A stretch of 64,000 nucleotides of DNA, taken from NCBI GenBank assembly GCA_937899075.1, contig CALDJX010000208.1, positions 1 to 64,000 on the forward strand, given 5' to 3'. A program made the position numbers and the translations under genes. Below the pieces are notes generated by a model that saw only the letters and a list, made by a program, of their open reading frames with translations, was not told where the DNA came from and made no database searches. Below are positions 35,444 to 44,442 of the stretch, in pieces (within the stretch, counting starts at the first letter, position 1; every line of letters begins with the position of its first letter). This stretch comes from an uncultured Planctomyces sp. Its GTDB lineage: Bacteria; Planctomycetota; Planctomycetia; Planctomycetales; Planctomycetaceae.

Positions 35444-36706
35444 TCAACGGGCGTACCAAAGCAGAACCCGAGTCAGATCGTCCGTCTTCGCGAGCATGTT
35501 GACGCGACGTCGAAATCCGCCGCTGCCGAAAACTGGCGAGTAACCATGATGATGGTCGGCGATCGTCATGGCTTTGCTGAGGTCTGCTGTGGTCCATGTC
35601 GATCGACCATCGCTCGCCGCCAGCCACTTCGCGATCCAGCACATCGCCGAAATGACCAGCACGAGACTGCGGAAACCTTCCACCAGCGGGATGTCGTAGT
35701 ACGCCGGTCCGCAGAAGTGGAGACCCTGCAACTTCACACTTAAGTAACGGGTGAGGATTTCTTCGAACTCGTCAGGAAACTCGCCGAATGGTTGTTCCAT
35801 GGTTTCGAAAGGTACTTCCTGAAAGCAGTCCTGAAGCGGCGTCGCGGTGCCTCGACCTGAGGCGAATTTCGTCGCGGCTCGAAACAAACGCCAGCGTCCG
35901 GCTAGTCCGGCATCCAGGTCTGCGACGGTGTCTTTCCTCGCGTAATGAGCAACGAGCAGCCGAAACTGCATCTGCATCACGCCGGCTGGTTGAGCGGGCT
36001 CAGGGATCTCTTCGTTGAGAGCCGCTTCGGAAATGATCTCCAGAAAATCTCCCAGTCGCGCGCCTCGAATCAGATCAAACTGCGCCTGATCGACAAGGCC
36101 GACAACAAACAACGCTCGGTAAAGACGTTCGATGATCGGTGCGTCCTCGTCCTGCGTGACAAGTTCGTGCAGAGCGTTGACGACTTTCAGAGTGTCTGGC
36201 CAGTCGAGCTGTTCGCTTTTACTGATCCGTGGTGGAGGAACTTTGTCAGCATTTTCCGGGACGACGAGCCGCTCGATTTTCTTCAGCTCGTCACGGCTTT
36301 CAGAAACGGGCTTTCCGAGATTCGCGACTACGGAAGGGCAACTGAATCTCAGGCTGACAGTGACCTTCTTGCCAGCCGGGTGCAGGGCGTACGGATAAAT
36401 CCGACAGGCCAGCGGTTTAGCGGCTTCGCCGAACTTCGCATGGATTCGGCACAAGCCGTCGTCGTTGAGAAAAACGCAACCACCATCTGAGCCGTGAGCC
36501 AATCGCCAGCTCTTCTTGAACAAAGAACTTCGATGAGGCACCACGACCGGCCCGTCCTGCACACCGTCGTTCGCTGTCCACTTCTGATCAAGAATCCGTT
36601 GCCGTTCTTCCTCGGTGATCTCGATGAGGTGCTGTCTGCAACAACCGGAGCAGTTGTGGCAACTCCAGTTCTGAATCGTTGGCAGTTGAAGCGGAGGAAG
36701 AGACAT
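35444..36706 (-). CDS. YkgJ-type cysteine-cluster protein (putative metal/Fe-S binding, FliB-like)
   Basis: A 420-aa protein. An N-terminal C-x2-C-x2-CC cluster (SCHNCSGCCRQH, about 15-26) and a second set (GLCRIHAKFGEAAKPLACRIYPY, about 85-107) match the CxxCxxCC/zinc- or iron-chelating domain found in YkgJ and flagellin lysine-N-methylases. The C-terminal 300 residues are helical and not recognised (LRFRAATKFASGRGTATPLQDC, read approximately). The function is unknown; a radical or metal chemistry role is possible. Convergent with the sigma-factor gene across an inverted repeat. Confidence 0.7.
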   Translation of the reverse strand: MSLPPLQLPTIQNWSCHNCSGCCRQHLIEITEEERQRILDQKWTANDGVQDGPVVVPHRSSLFKKSWRLAHGSDGGCVFLNDDGLCRIHAKFGEAAKPLACRIYPYALHPAGKKVTVSLRFSCPSVVANLGKPVSESRDELKKIERLVVPENADKVPPPRISKSEQLDWPDTLKVVNALHELVTQDEDAPIIERLYRALFVVGLVDQAQFDLIRGARLGDFLEIISEAALNEEIPEPAQPAGVMQMQFRLLVAHYARKDTVADLDAGLAGRWRLFRAATKFASGRGTATPLQDCFQEVPFETMEQPFGEFPDEFEEILTRYLSVKLQGLHFCGPAYYDIPLVEGFRSLVLVISAMCWIAKWLAASDGRSTWTTADLSKAMTIADHHHGYSPVFGSGGFRRRVNMLAKTDDLTRVLLWYAR

Positions 36707-36793
36707 TCAGGGGAAACAATTTCTTAAAGTCGCTCAAAACAAAATGGCTGACACAATGGGACGCCGGGAAACATCAACGTCTTTCAAATCCTT

Positions 36794-36876
36794 GAACCAC
36801 AAATGGACGCGAAGAAACATGAATGAGGACGTCGTCATAAGATGGATTCGCGTTTCTTCGTGTCCATTCGTGGTTC
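36794..36876. repeat. Intergenic inverted repeat, family G
   Basis: The arms gaaccacaaatggacgcgaagaaacatgaat and attcgcgtttcttcgtgtccattcgtggttc pair over about 28 bp with few mismatches, with about 20 bp between them. It lies in the gap upstream of the YkgJ-type gene and downstream of the GYF kinase. One copy. Confidence 0.75.
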
Positions 36877-36895
36877 GCCCAGTCTGAATCGAAAT

Positions 36896-38515
36896 TCAAA
36901 GTAGCGATCCAGGGTTTGGTTCTTTTGATTCTTCAACGGTTGGCGGTGGTTCATCCTGGAAAATCCCGGCGACATCCATCAGGCCGCGAACGAATCCGTA
37001 GGCCGCGCAAAGGCCGACGACGACGCGCAGGATCAGATCGGTTGTCTCAGACCCTTTCTTTTTGCGGCGACTCTTTTTCTGGCCGGTCGTTTTCTGTTGC
37101 GCGGCGGGTGACTTTCTGATCGGTACTCCCAGGCGGTCGAGTACCGGATGAAATTCGCTGTGATCACCAAGCGGACGGAACGGCTGATTCTGTGCAGACT
37201 TGACCTGAACGGCGGGCGGCAACAATCGTCGCTCGAGGGCGAGGATCAGCTCGTCGGTCATCATCTTCGATAGAACCTGCTTGCCGAGCTTGTTCTTGTG
37301 TGAGACGTACCACATTTTTCCAGTGGACGTGCCGGCCGACGATGGTGTCGTCGATTGGGCAACTGGTCCGGTGGCTGGAGCGGATGGCCGGGAAGCCGAT
37401 GACGCAGCTCCGGCTGGGGAAGGCTTCGTCGGACCCGCGGACTTCGACCAGACGCCATAAGCGACGTACGGCGTCCTGCTATTACAGAAGCTGAGCGAAT
37501 CATTATGCCGGCCCAGCTTCGCGAGATCGCTAATCAGCTCACCGCAGTTTGCGTATCGTTGCTTCGGTTCCGGAACGAGCGTTCGATGAATGATCAGGTC
37601 CAGCCGCTCGGGAACTTCCGGGTTGAGCGACCTGGCCGGTTCGTACTTGCCGGACTGTTTGGCCGAAAGAAACTCGACAACCGACGATCCCTTGTACGGA
37701 AGCTCGCCAGTCAGCATGACGTAGAGCATCGCCCCCAGCGAAAAGACATCCGAAGCCGGAGTCGCCGTGCGTGCGTCGTAGGATTGTTCAGGGGCCATGT
37801 ACTCGGGTGTGCCAAGTCCGGTGCCGGTCGCCGTCATCGACATGTCGGCCTGAACGAGTTTGACGAGCCCGAAGTCGGCAACCTTCGCCATGCCGTCTCG
37901 CGAGATCAGAATGTTTGCCGGTTTAATATCTCGGTGGATGATGCCGAGGTTGTGAGCGTGTTCCAGAGCCGCCGCACAAACGAGCGTAATCTGAACAGCG
38001 TCTCCAACTGATAATCGTTTCTTCTGATCGAGGATGTCCTGCAGTGAGGCTCCGTCGATGAACTCCATCGCCGCGTAGTGGTGACCTTTCTCCTCGCCTG
38101 TCGCATAAATGCGAACGATGTGCGGATGATCGAGTGCGGCGAGTGACTTTGCTTCTCGTAAAAAACGTTCGAGCAAAGTTTCGTTGCTGGCAAACTCTTT
38201 CGGCAGAAGTTTTAGAGCGACTTTTCGACCAAGACTACCTTGCTCGGCAAGGAAGACTTCTCCCATGCTGCCTTCGCCGATCGCCTTCTTAATCCGGAAG
38301 TCACCGAGCTGCCGTTGTTCAGTTTCGGATGATTTGCGTTTGCGAGTTTTTTTCGGCTTATTGTCAAAGACAGTTGAACCGGGATTGGCCGAGCGTTTCT
38401 GGCCGCCCTGCAACGCGTCGATGCCGGGAAGGTCAAGCGTGCTGTCGCCGCCCCCCGGATCGCCTTCGGAGTGGGTGTCGCCTGCGGGCAGTTTAAACTC
38501 GGACGAAGACGTCAC
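36896..38515 (-). CDS. Ser/Thr protein kinase with GYF_2-like domain and C-terminal membrane helix
   Basis: A 539-aa protein. The N-terminal 70 residues are disordered and basic near KPKKTRKRKSS. The kinase domain is about 73-335: GEGSMGEVFLA, VALKLLPK, HRDIKPANILI, ADFGLVK and GTPEYMAPEQ. A Ser/Pro/Ala-rich linker (about 350-400) follows. Next is a domain starting MWYVSHKNKLGKQVL that resembles GYF_2, a proline-rich-peptide-binding fold found in many bacterial membrane proteins. A C-terminal transmembrane helix (LILRVVVGLCAAYGFVRGL) and short tail end the protein. The catalytic residues are complete. Confidence 0.85.
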   Translation of the reverse strand: MTSSSEFKLPAGDTHSEGDPGGGDSTLDLPGIDALQGGQKRSANPGSTVFDNKPKKTRKRKSSETEQRQLGDFRIKKAIGEGSMGEVFLAEQGSLGRKVALKLLPKEFASNETLLERFLREAKSLAALDHPHIVRIYATGEEKGHHYAAMEFIDGASLQDILDQKKRLSVGDAVQITLVCAAALEHAHNLGIIHRDIKPANILISRDGMAKVADFGLVKLVQADMSMTATGTGLGTPEYMAPEQSYDARTATPASDVFSLGAMLYVMLTGELPYKGSSVVEFLSAKQSGKYEPARSLNPEVPERLDLIIHRTLVPEPKQRYANCGELISDLAKLGRHNDSLSFCNSRTPYVAYGVWSKSAGPTKPSPAGAASSASRPSAPATGPVAQSTTPSSAGTSTGKMWYVSHKNKLGKQVLSKMMTDELILALERRLLPPAVQVKSAQNQPFRPLGDHSEFHPVLDRLGVPIRKSPAAQQKTTGQKKSRRKKKGSETTDLILRVVVGLCAAYGFVRGLMDVAGIFQDEPPPTVEESKEPNPGSLL

Positions 38516-38651
38516 GAAGAGTACTCTCGCTTCCGGGGTTGAATTGGCGAAGTCAGCTGACAGGAACTGCCCGCATCGCTTCGTTCAATGATCTGACTTT
38601 TAACGGCCACCGAACGGAACCTCAACAGGCCAGGCAACCCGAGGCAGTGAA

Positions 38652-39434
38652 TCACGACTTTGAAATGAATTCCCTCAGTGAGTTCATGCCCGCTTTCAAC
38701 CCGGCCTGATAAATCCAGACGTCGCCGCTCCATGCCAGCATGCGAAAGCCTTTCTGGACGACGACTTCGGCGAAGTCGAGCGTTGTCGGCATCAGGCCGC
38801 CAATCTTTCCGTGCGCGTTACATGCTGCGATGACACGATCCATTGCCGCCAGAAAGTCAGGATGGTCGAACTGTCCAGGGATCCCGATTGAAGCCGAGAG
38901 GTCTGACTGACCGATCCAAAGAACGTCGATTCCGTCAACGGCCGCGATGGCTTCCACATTTTCCAGACCGTCGGCAGTCTCGATTTGAGCAATCAGTAGC
39001 TGATGCTCGTTCGAGCTTGTCATTTTCTCGACCACGTCGCCGCCCTTGTAATCGTCGTGGCCGATGCCGAATGCACATCCTCGACGACCGACCGGCGGGT
39101 ACTTTGCGGAGTTGACGATCTTTTCAGCCTGCTCGACAGACTCGACCATCGGCACCATCACGCCCTGAGCACCCATGTCGAGTGCCCGGGCAATGAAGTG
39201 GTACTCGGTGGCCGGAACGCGAACGAGTGGCAGCATGCCCGTGCCGTGCGTCGTCGCGCACAACATGCGGATCGTTTCAAAGTTCCAGCCAGTATGCTCC
39301 ATGTCGAAAATGGCGAACTCAGCACCTGTCGACGCGGCCGCACGGGCGACTCCCGCTGAATGAAATTCGAACATAAAGGTTCCGATCGAGGAACCACCGG
39401 CCATTAAGTTCTGCTTGACGGAGTTAGGTTGCAT
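38652..39434 (-). CDS. HpcH/HpaI-family aldolase (2-keto-3-deoxy acid aldolase type)
   Basis: About 260 aa from the Met at 39434 (MQPNSVKQNLMAGGSSIGTF). The extra 48 residues in the ORF-track entry overlap the divergent queG promoter and lack similarity. Class II pyruvate-dependent aldolase with a TIM barrel: FDMEHTGWN (catalytic His region), LVRVPATEYHFIARALDMGAQGVMVP (Arg and Gly loop), LLIAQIETADGLENVEAIAAVDGID (metal-binding Glu) and WIGQSDLSASIG (metal-binding Asp). It cleaves or forms 2-keto-3-hydroxy acids; the physiological substrate is unknown. Divergent from queG. Confidence 0.88.
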   Translation of the reverse strand: MQPNSVKQNLMAGGSSIGTFMFEFHSAGVARAAASTGAEFAIFDMEHTGWNFETIRMLCATTHGTGMLPLVRVPATEYHFIARALDMGAQGVMVPMVESVEQAEKIVNSAKYPPVGRRGCAFGIGHDDYKGGDVVEKMTSSNEHQLLIAQIETADGLENVEAIAAVDGIDVLWIGQSDLSASIGIPGQFDHPDFLAAMDRVIAACNAHGKIGGLMPTTLDFAEVVVQKGFRMLAWSGDVWIYQAGLKAGMNSLREFISKS

Positions 39435-39604
39435 CGAAAATCTCGCTGTGTACTCAAAGGGTAGTTTCAATTCTGGTCTGGATGCGGTAAACGCGGCTCG
39501 CAAGTTACTGACAATCACTTCGTCCGTCACGTGTTCCAGAATTGGTTCGGTGGCCGCTTGCGAAGTTCCAGGTTTCACCTTCCACGTGGCGACGAATTTT
39601 CGAA

Positions 39605-40801
39605 ATGAATGTCCTTCCTGAATCCGATCGAAATCCGGCGGCCCTGGCGACTCACGTTCGCGACGAGGCTCGGAGAATCGGTTTCGATCTGGTGGGAATT
39701 TCGCCAGCGACCGCTCCTGCCGGGTTCGATCATCTACAGAGTTGGCTGGAGCAGAACTTCGAAGGCGAGATGCAGTACATGCGGCGGCGAGAGGCCGCGT
39801 ACGAGCATCCCGACGGTGTGTTGCCCGGCACGAAAAGCGTGATCGTCACGGCGTTGAATTATCACGCATCGGGTACGGCCGGACCGAGCGTGCCGGTCGG
39901 AGCGAATGACGACCTCGCTCAGCCATCGGCCATCGGAAAAGTTGCGAGCTACGCAAACGGCACGGCGGACTATCACGATGTGATTCGAAAAATGCTGAAG
40001 CAACTCGGCGCCGTTCTGCACGAGGCCGTGCCTGGCTGCCGAACTCGCGCGGTCGTCGACACGGCTCCGCTGCTGGAGCGTGACTTCGCGAAGATTGCCG
40101 GGCTCGGCTGGTTCGGCAAAAACACGATGCTGATCAACAAGCACGCCGGAAGCTGGTTGTTTCTGGGAGCGTTGCTGACCGACGTCGAACTGGAGCCAGA
40201 CGCTCCGCATGACACTTCGCACTGTGGAACCTGCACTCGTTGTCTGGATGCCTGCCCGACGGACGCGTTTGCCTCGCCGTACGTGCTCGACGCGCGGAAG
40301 TGTATTTCCTACCTGACGATCGAACTGCGCGATCAGCCAATTCCAAAAGCACTTCGCGAGGGCATGCAGGATTGGATCTTCGGCTGCGACATCTGCCAGG
40401 ACGTCTGCCCGTGGAACCGCAAAGCGACCAGCACGTCAATCCCTGAGTTTCATCCAGCAGCGGACTTGTCGCCGCTTGATCTGAAATGGTTACTTTCACT
40501 CAGCGACGAAGAGTTCCGTACGCGTTTTCGCAAGACGCCGTTCGATCGGCCCGGACGGTCCGGGCTGTTAAGAAACGCTGCCATCGCTGCTGGAAATTCG
40601 AGCGACGCTTCGATGGTCCCATCACTGATCAACTGTCTGAATGACGAAGAGCCGCTCGTGCGAGGCGCGGCTGCGTGGGGACTTGGCAAGCTCGGCGGCG
40701 ACGTTGCCCGCAACGCTCTTAACGAGCGAGCGAGTGTCGAATCCGATCCGAGCGTTCAATCGGAAATTGAGTCCGCCGGCTCAGGAACAGTCCCGTATTA
40801 A
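39605..40801 (+). CDS. queG: Epoxyqueuosine reductase QueG
   Basis: A 398-aa cobalamin- and Fe-S-dependent enzyme for the last step of queuosine synthesis on tRNA. The start at 39605 gives the family N-terminus (ARRIGFDLVGISPA). Conserved TAPLLERDFAKIAGLGWFGKNTML is present. Two 4Fe-4S motifs follow: HCGTCTRCLDACPTDAF and CDICQDVCPWNRK. The C-terminal HEAT-like repeat (PSLINCLNDEEPLVRGAAAWGLGKLGG) is usual for the family. The TAA stop overlaps the first bases of a family C repeat. Confidence 0.95.
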   Translation: MNVLPESDRNPAALATHVRDEARRIGFDLVGISPATAPAGFDHLQSWLEQNFEGEMQYMRRREAAYEHPDGVLPGTKSVIVTALNYHASGTAGPSVPVGANDDLAQPSAIGKVASYANGTADYHDVIRKMLKQLGAVLHEAVPGCRTRAVVDTAPLLERDFAKIAGLGWFGKNTMLINKHAGSWLFLGALLTDVELEPDAPHDTSHCGTCTRCLDACPTDAFASPYVLDARKCISYLTIELRDQPIPKALREGMQDWIFGCDICQDVCPWNRKATSTSIPEFHPAADLSPLDLKWLLSLSDEEFRTRFRKTPFDRPGRSGLLRNAAIAAGNSSDASMVPSLINCLNDEEPLVRGAAAWGLGKLGGDVARNALNERASVESDPSVQSEIESAGSGTVPY

Positions 40802-40922
40802 CTTCCCGAATATGGTGAGAGCGTCAGTTCTCGTCATTCCCGCGCAGGCGGGAAACCAGTTTCTCCGGGCGTTCTGGTTTCCCGCCTGCGCGGGAATGAC
40901 GTGGTTGAAAATCGGGAAGTTA
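40799..40922. repeat. MITE-like inverted repeat, family C
   Basis: The outer arms taacttcccgaat / atcgggaagtta-like enclose inner arms gtcattcccgcgcaggcggg / cccgcctgcgcgggaatgac, with a total length of about 124 bp. It resembles the copy at 57377-57500 along its whole length (outer and inner arms and the ggtg..agcg segment). It begins at the queG stop codon. Confidence 0.85.
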
Positions 40923-40997
40923 TTCTGCACCCATTCCTGAGTGAGAGTGTGCCACCCACTTGCTCTGCACCTTTACTCGTGAGTGTGGCGACGATGT

Positions 40998-42311
40998 TCA
41001 TTCGCTGTGCGGGACGGTGTCGAACCTGGCCTGTGTGAACATGACGACGGCTCCGAGAAACGACAGCACGGCGGACACCAGAAAAACCTTCGGGCCCATG
41101 CCGAGGCCCTTGATCGTCAGGCTGCCGATTGTCTCGGTTTCGACGAAGAGGAACATCGCCAGCGGAGGGCCGATGAAGCCTCGTACTCCTGTCAGGAAAA
41201 CGTGGATTCCGTTGTAAAGCGAAACGTGTTCTGGCTTCGCGAAGTACATGCTGCCGGTGATCCAGTTGATCGATCCGCCGCCGTTGCTCAGAGCGTGAAT
41301 GGCTCCGCCAAGCGCCAGAGGCCACACCTGCCCGGTCACTCCGCCGACCGCGTAAAGAACGAACGCAAAGATCTGCAGCACGTTGAAGATGCCTCGCGCG
41401 GTCATCGGGCTTTTCTTATCCATATACCGGCCCCACAGCGGAGCGGTCATCACCAGCAGCAGCACCGGCATGACGGCCGTCACGAAGCGAATCGTTGAAT
41501 CCGCCGCTCCGGCATTTTCACGCATGATTCGCGGAACGAGGTACAAACCGATGTGATTGGCGATTCCAGCCAGAGCGAACCCGAACTGGTAAAGCACGAA
41601 GCGCCGGTCGCTGAAGAAAATGTGACAGCCGTTTCGAAATGATGTCAGCAGTCCTTCGCGGTTTTCGCGTACGAACATCGACTTTCGTGGGATGGGAATC
41701 TTTGAGTAGTACCACGCCGACGAAAACAGCATCAGCCCCATGATGCAGAACAGGCCCGAGTACCAGGCAGGCCACAGCGCGAACCACCACCAGCTCGTAA
41801 TCGTGATGGACAAACCGGAAATCGCCGAGACAGCTCGAAGAAGTCCGACAGCGGCGCTGCGATGCGTGTCGGGGTAGAGCATGCGGAACATGTTCATCTC
41901 GGCGACCTGCTGAAACACTTTCAACAGAAAAGTCGCGCCGATCAGGAACGTGAACCAGGTCGCTCCTTCTGTCGGGATGAACAGAGTCCCGAACAGCAGC
42001 AGGCCGATCAGGCAGTTCGGCAGAATGACAAGTTGACGCATCGGAACGACGGTGCCGATGCGTGTGACCAGTAACCCGAACAGGCAACTACCAAAGAAGA
42101 AAGAAGCCAGCACGGCCTGGTGCCAGACTTCGGCGTCGAGAATCGTTTCCTGAACAACCAGCGCGACGAGAAACAGAACGAGGTGAACTCCGTTTCCAAT
42201 GTTCGACACGCCGTCGAAAAACAACGCCGGTCGGTAGCGAGTCGGAAATCGGTTCAACGCCCGGCGGATCGGATTCGGAGCGGCGTCAGTGGGTGAGGCT
42301 TCAGTTGGCAA
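40998..42311 (-). CDS. MFS transporter
   Basis: A 437-aa polytopic membrane protein with about 12 hydrophobic segments (VHLVLFLVALVVQETIL; FTFLIGATFLLKVF; FVTAVMPVLLLVMTAPLWGRYMD; VFLVSAVLSFLGAVVMF). The PLWGRYMDKKSP element fits the MFS loop between TM8 and TM9. A basic N-terminus is followed by a first-half signature only partly recognisable (LLVTRIGTVVPMR). The substrate is unknown. Downstream of a family C repeat and upstream of a family E repeat, with no functional neighbours. Confidence 0.75.
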   Translation of the reverse strand: MPTEASPTDAAPNPIRRALNRFPTRYRPALFFDGVSNIGNGVHLVLFLVALVVQETILDAEVWHQAVLASFFFGSCLFGLLVTRIGTVVPMRQLVILPNCLIGLLLFGTLFIPTEGATWFTFLIGATFLLKVFQQVAEMNMFRMLYPDTHRSAAVGLLRAVSAISGLSITITSWWWFALWPAWYSGLFCIMGLMLFSSAWYYSKIPIPRKSMFVRENREGLLTSFRNGCHIFFSDRRFVLYQFGFALAGIANHIGLYLVPRIMRENAGAADSTIRFVTAVMPVLLLVMTAPLWGRYMDKKSPMTARGIFNVLQIFAFVLYAVGGVTGQVWPLALGGAIHALSNGGGSINWITGSMYFAKPEHVSLYNGIHVFLTGVRGFIGPPLAMFLFVETETIGSLTIKGLGMGPKVFLVSAVLSFLGAVVMFTQARFDTVPHSE

Positions 42312-42347
42312 GATGCAGGTCTTTGTTACCTGGAGTGATCAGTTATT

Positions 42348-42491
42348 TGACGCAAAGGCGCGAAGACGCAGAGCTTCGCAAAGGCGTTTTAAGAAATACA
42401 TCTTGAGGTAAGAGGATTTCCGACCTGGGCTTATGACTCGCCCGAATATGGAGCCCTTCGCGTTTCTTAGCGTCTTTGCGACTTTGCGTCA
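42348..42491. repeat. Intergenic inverted repeat, family E (TGACGCAAAGnCGC type)
   Basis: The left arm tgacgcaaaggcgcgaagacgcagagcttcgcaaaggcg and right arm cgcgtttcttagcgtctttgcgactttgcgtca are separated by about 70 bp, between the MFS and histidine-kinase genes. Related copies are at 47830-48193 and 51441-51570. Confidence 0.8.
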
Positions 42492-42646
42492 GAATTAGAA
42501 TGTGAAACTGTTTGATCCAAGCATATTCGAGGACGAGGAACGACGATCTGAATTACGAAATGGTCAAAATCAAACGAGCCCGCAGCTTTAAAAAGCCACA
42601 GGCTCTGGTTGAGAGTTTATCAGCGGAAGTCGAAAGTTCTCGACCG

Positions 42647-43432
42647 TCAGGCCGATTTCCGGCTCGCGGCGGCGGCAGCGACGGGCAGCATCAGCGTGAA
42701 GGCTGTTCCTTTGCCGACGGTGCTGGCTACTCGCATTTTGCCTTTGTGAGACTCGATGACCTCGCGACAGAAGGCGAGGCCCAGGCCGGTCCCGCCCTGG
42801 CCGTTGGTGTCGGCTTCTTTCGTTGTGAAGAAAGGCTTGAAAATCTTGGGCAGTTCTTCCGACGGGATTCCGGCGCCAGTGTCGCGAACTTCAAGCTCGC
42901 CCATGAGGCCGTCTTCGCTTGTGCGAACCGTGACGAACAACATGCCGCCGCCGTCCATCGCCTGCCGAGCGTTGACGATCAGGTTGAGCAGCACCTGCTG
43001 AAGATGAGAGATGTTCACTTCGCAAACAGGGTGTCCCAGAATGTCTGTCTGAAGTTTCACTCGATTCATCTGCAAATCTTTTTCGCAGAGAATCAGCACG
43101 TCGGACACGATCTGGGAAAGATCGATTTCTTCCTTACGAACGCCAGTCGAACGAGCGTACCCCAACATGCCTGTTGTGATTCGAGCGGCTCGCTGGCCAG
43201 CTGAGAGAATCCGGTTGAAGGCTTTCTCGCGGGTGGCGTCATCTTTGTGACGCAGCCCCATTTTGGCGTAGTTGATCGTCGTCGTGAGAATGTTGTTGAA
43301 CTCGTGCGTGATCGACGCAGCCATCTCGCCGACGGAACTCATCTTCTGAGCCCGCATCAGTTGTGCCTGCAGATCCTCGATCTGCCGCTGCAGTGACTCG
43401 ACCTGGTGCGTGAATTCATCATGTGCGGGCAT
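42647..43432 (-). CDS. Soluble orphan histidine kinase (NtrB-like HisKA/HATPase_c)
   Basis: About 261 aa from MPAHDEFTHQ. A short N-terminal coiled coil (VESLQRQIEDLQAQLMRAQ) is followed by the H-box SITHEFNNILT (phospho-accepting His), the N-box NLIVNARQAM, the G1/F-box DTGAGIPSEELPKIFKPFFTTK and the G2-box GGTGLGLAFC. There is no transmembrane helix or recognisable sensor domain, so the input must come from a partner protein through the coiled coil. No response regulator is adjacent. Confidence 0.88.
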   Translation of the reverse strand: MPAHDEFTHQVESLQRQIEDLQAQLMRAQKMSSVGEMAASITHEFNNILTTTINYAKMGLRHKDDATREKAFNRILSAGQRAARITTGMLGYARSTGVRKEEIDLSQIVSDVLILCEKDLQMNRVKLQTDILGHPVCEVNISHLQQVLLNLIVNARQAMDGGGMLFVTVRTSEDGLMGELEVRDTGAGIPSEELPKIFKPFFTTKEADTNGQGGTGLGLAFCREVIESHKGKMRVASTVGKGTAFTLMLPVAAAAASRKSA

Positions 43433-43991
43433 CGTTGATTCCATTCAAAAAAGTCGAGCGTCCTGCTGTTGGGTTTTCAGAGTCACTCCCGAAATCATTT
43501 CCAATTCCGATTGGAATCTGGTCGACGCAGCTCTGAACAGAGCTCGGTATCGACCGACTGCCCAGCGAGCTGAAGCCGACAATCCGTACAATCAGATCAG
43601 CCGCGAAATCCCGCATCGCATGATCCTGCTGGGAAGCTCGCGGCAAATGACGGCGGACTCTCAATCGTTGCCGGCAATGCCGGATTGGTAATTCAGGCTG
43701 ACTTTGACGCGCCTTCAGCGAGACCGTTTGTGCGCAATTCGTCGTGCAGCGAATAACCTCCCAGACGTGCCCATCACGACGTTTGCGACAATGCATCCAA
43801 CGAGGGCAACATCTCCGAACAGATAGCGAGGCATCAGCCTCCACACGCGTCGCGGCTTCAAACTCAGACCTACTGTTGTGGTGAATGGCATCGCACGCGT
43901 ATCTCGAAGAGGAACGGCATGTTGTTCGATCAGCTTCGCAATCCAAATCGTTTCACTTGATCGATGATTCACTCGGCCGGAGGACTCTGAC
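43433..43991. other. Intergenic region between histidine kinase and Flp pilin
   Basis: 559 bp without a convincing gene. The ORF-track entries here are low-similarity, Arg-rich shadows. A stretch with gctctgaacagagc forms a small hairpin near 43530. The right end carries the pilin ribosome binding site CCGGAGG. Promoters for both flanking genes are expected here but cannot be defined. Confidence 0.45.
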
Positions 43992-44168
43992 ATGAGCCAG
44001 TTACTGAACAGCGTGAAGACGTTTCTGAAATCAGACGACGGCCCGACGTCAGTCGAGTACTGCGTCATGATGGCCTTCATTTTTCTCGTCTGCTTTGCGG
44101 CGATCGGGGAACTCGGGGCGACTACTAAAGAGCTTTACTCGGACTCGTTAGCCGAAATCGAGAAGTAA
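43992..44168 (+). CDS. Flp/Fap-type pilin
   Basis: A 58-aa protein too short for the ORF track. The ATG at 43992 has GGAGG 8 nt upstream. The sequence opens MSQLLNSVKTFLKSDDGPTS, followed by VEYCVMMAFIFLVCFAAIGE. This matches Flp pilins: a short polar leader, G-x-T-S/A-x-E-Y around the processing and Glu+5 site, then a hydrophobic helix. It is presumably cleaved by a TadV-type prepilin peptidase and assembled by Tad machinery encoded elsewhere. Family pilins often have A-I-E-Y; here the residues are S-V-E-Y and a Cys precedes the helix. A strong terminator follows. Confidence 0.85.
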   Translation: MSQLLNSVKTFLKSDDGPTSVEYCVMMAFIFLVCFAAIGELGATTKELYSDSLAEIEK

Positions 44169-44288
44169 CGGTCAACGTTACCCGAACAGTTCAACAACGC
44201 TCAGAATTGGTTCGTGCATCGTCTGACAAGACGCTGTGCCTGCGGCCTCCGGCGCGAACTCTTTTTGCCTCGACCCTCGAAGCGAATC

Positions 44289-44320
44289 AAAGCCCGACCT
44301 CTACCGGGAGGTCGGGCTTT
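44289..44320 (+). terminator. Rho-independent terminator downstream of the pilin gene
   Basis: A 13-bp perfect stem AAAGCCCGACCTC / GAGGTCGGGCTTT with a 6-nt loop, followed by ctgcattt. It lies about 120 bp after the pilin stop and before the ribokinase gene. Confidence 0.85.
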
Positions 44321-44442
44321 CTGCATTTAGCCCTGCGGTGAACGCTTTCGGTTCGCGGAAGTTCGCGTGACAATCCGCCGATCATCATGCCAGTGCATCT
44401 GTGCTCGCAAAATTGTCGAACTTTTGAATCCGGAATCGCGGC

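Noticed and set aside
43715-44080. 121-aa minus-strand ORF over the pilin start
   Set aside because: Antisense to the Flp pilin, which has a clear ribosome binding site and family pattern.
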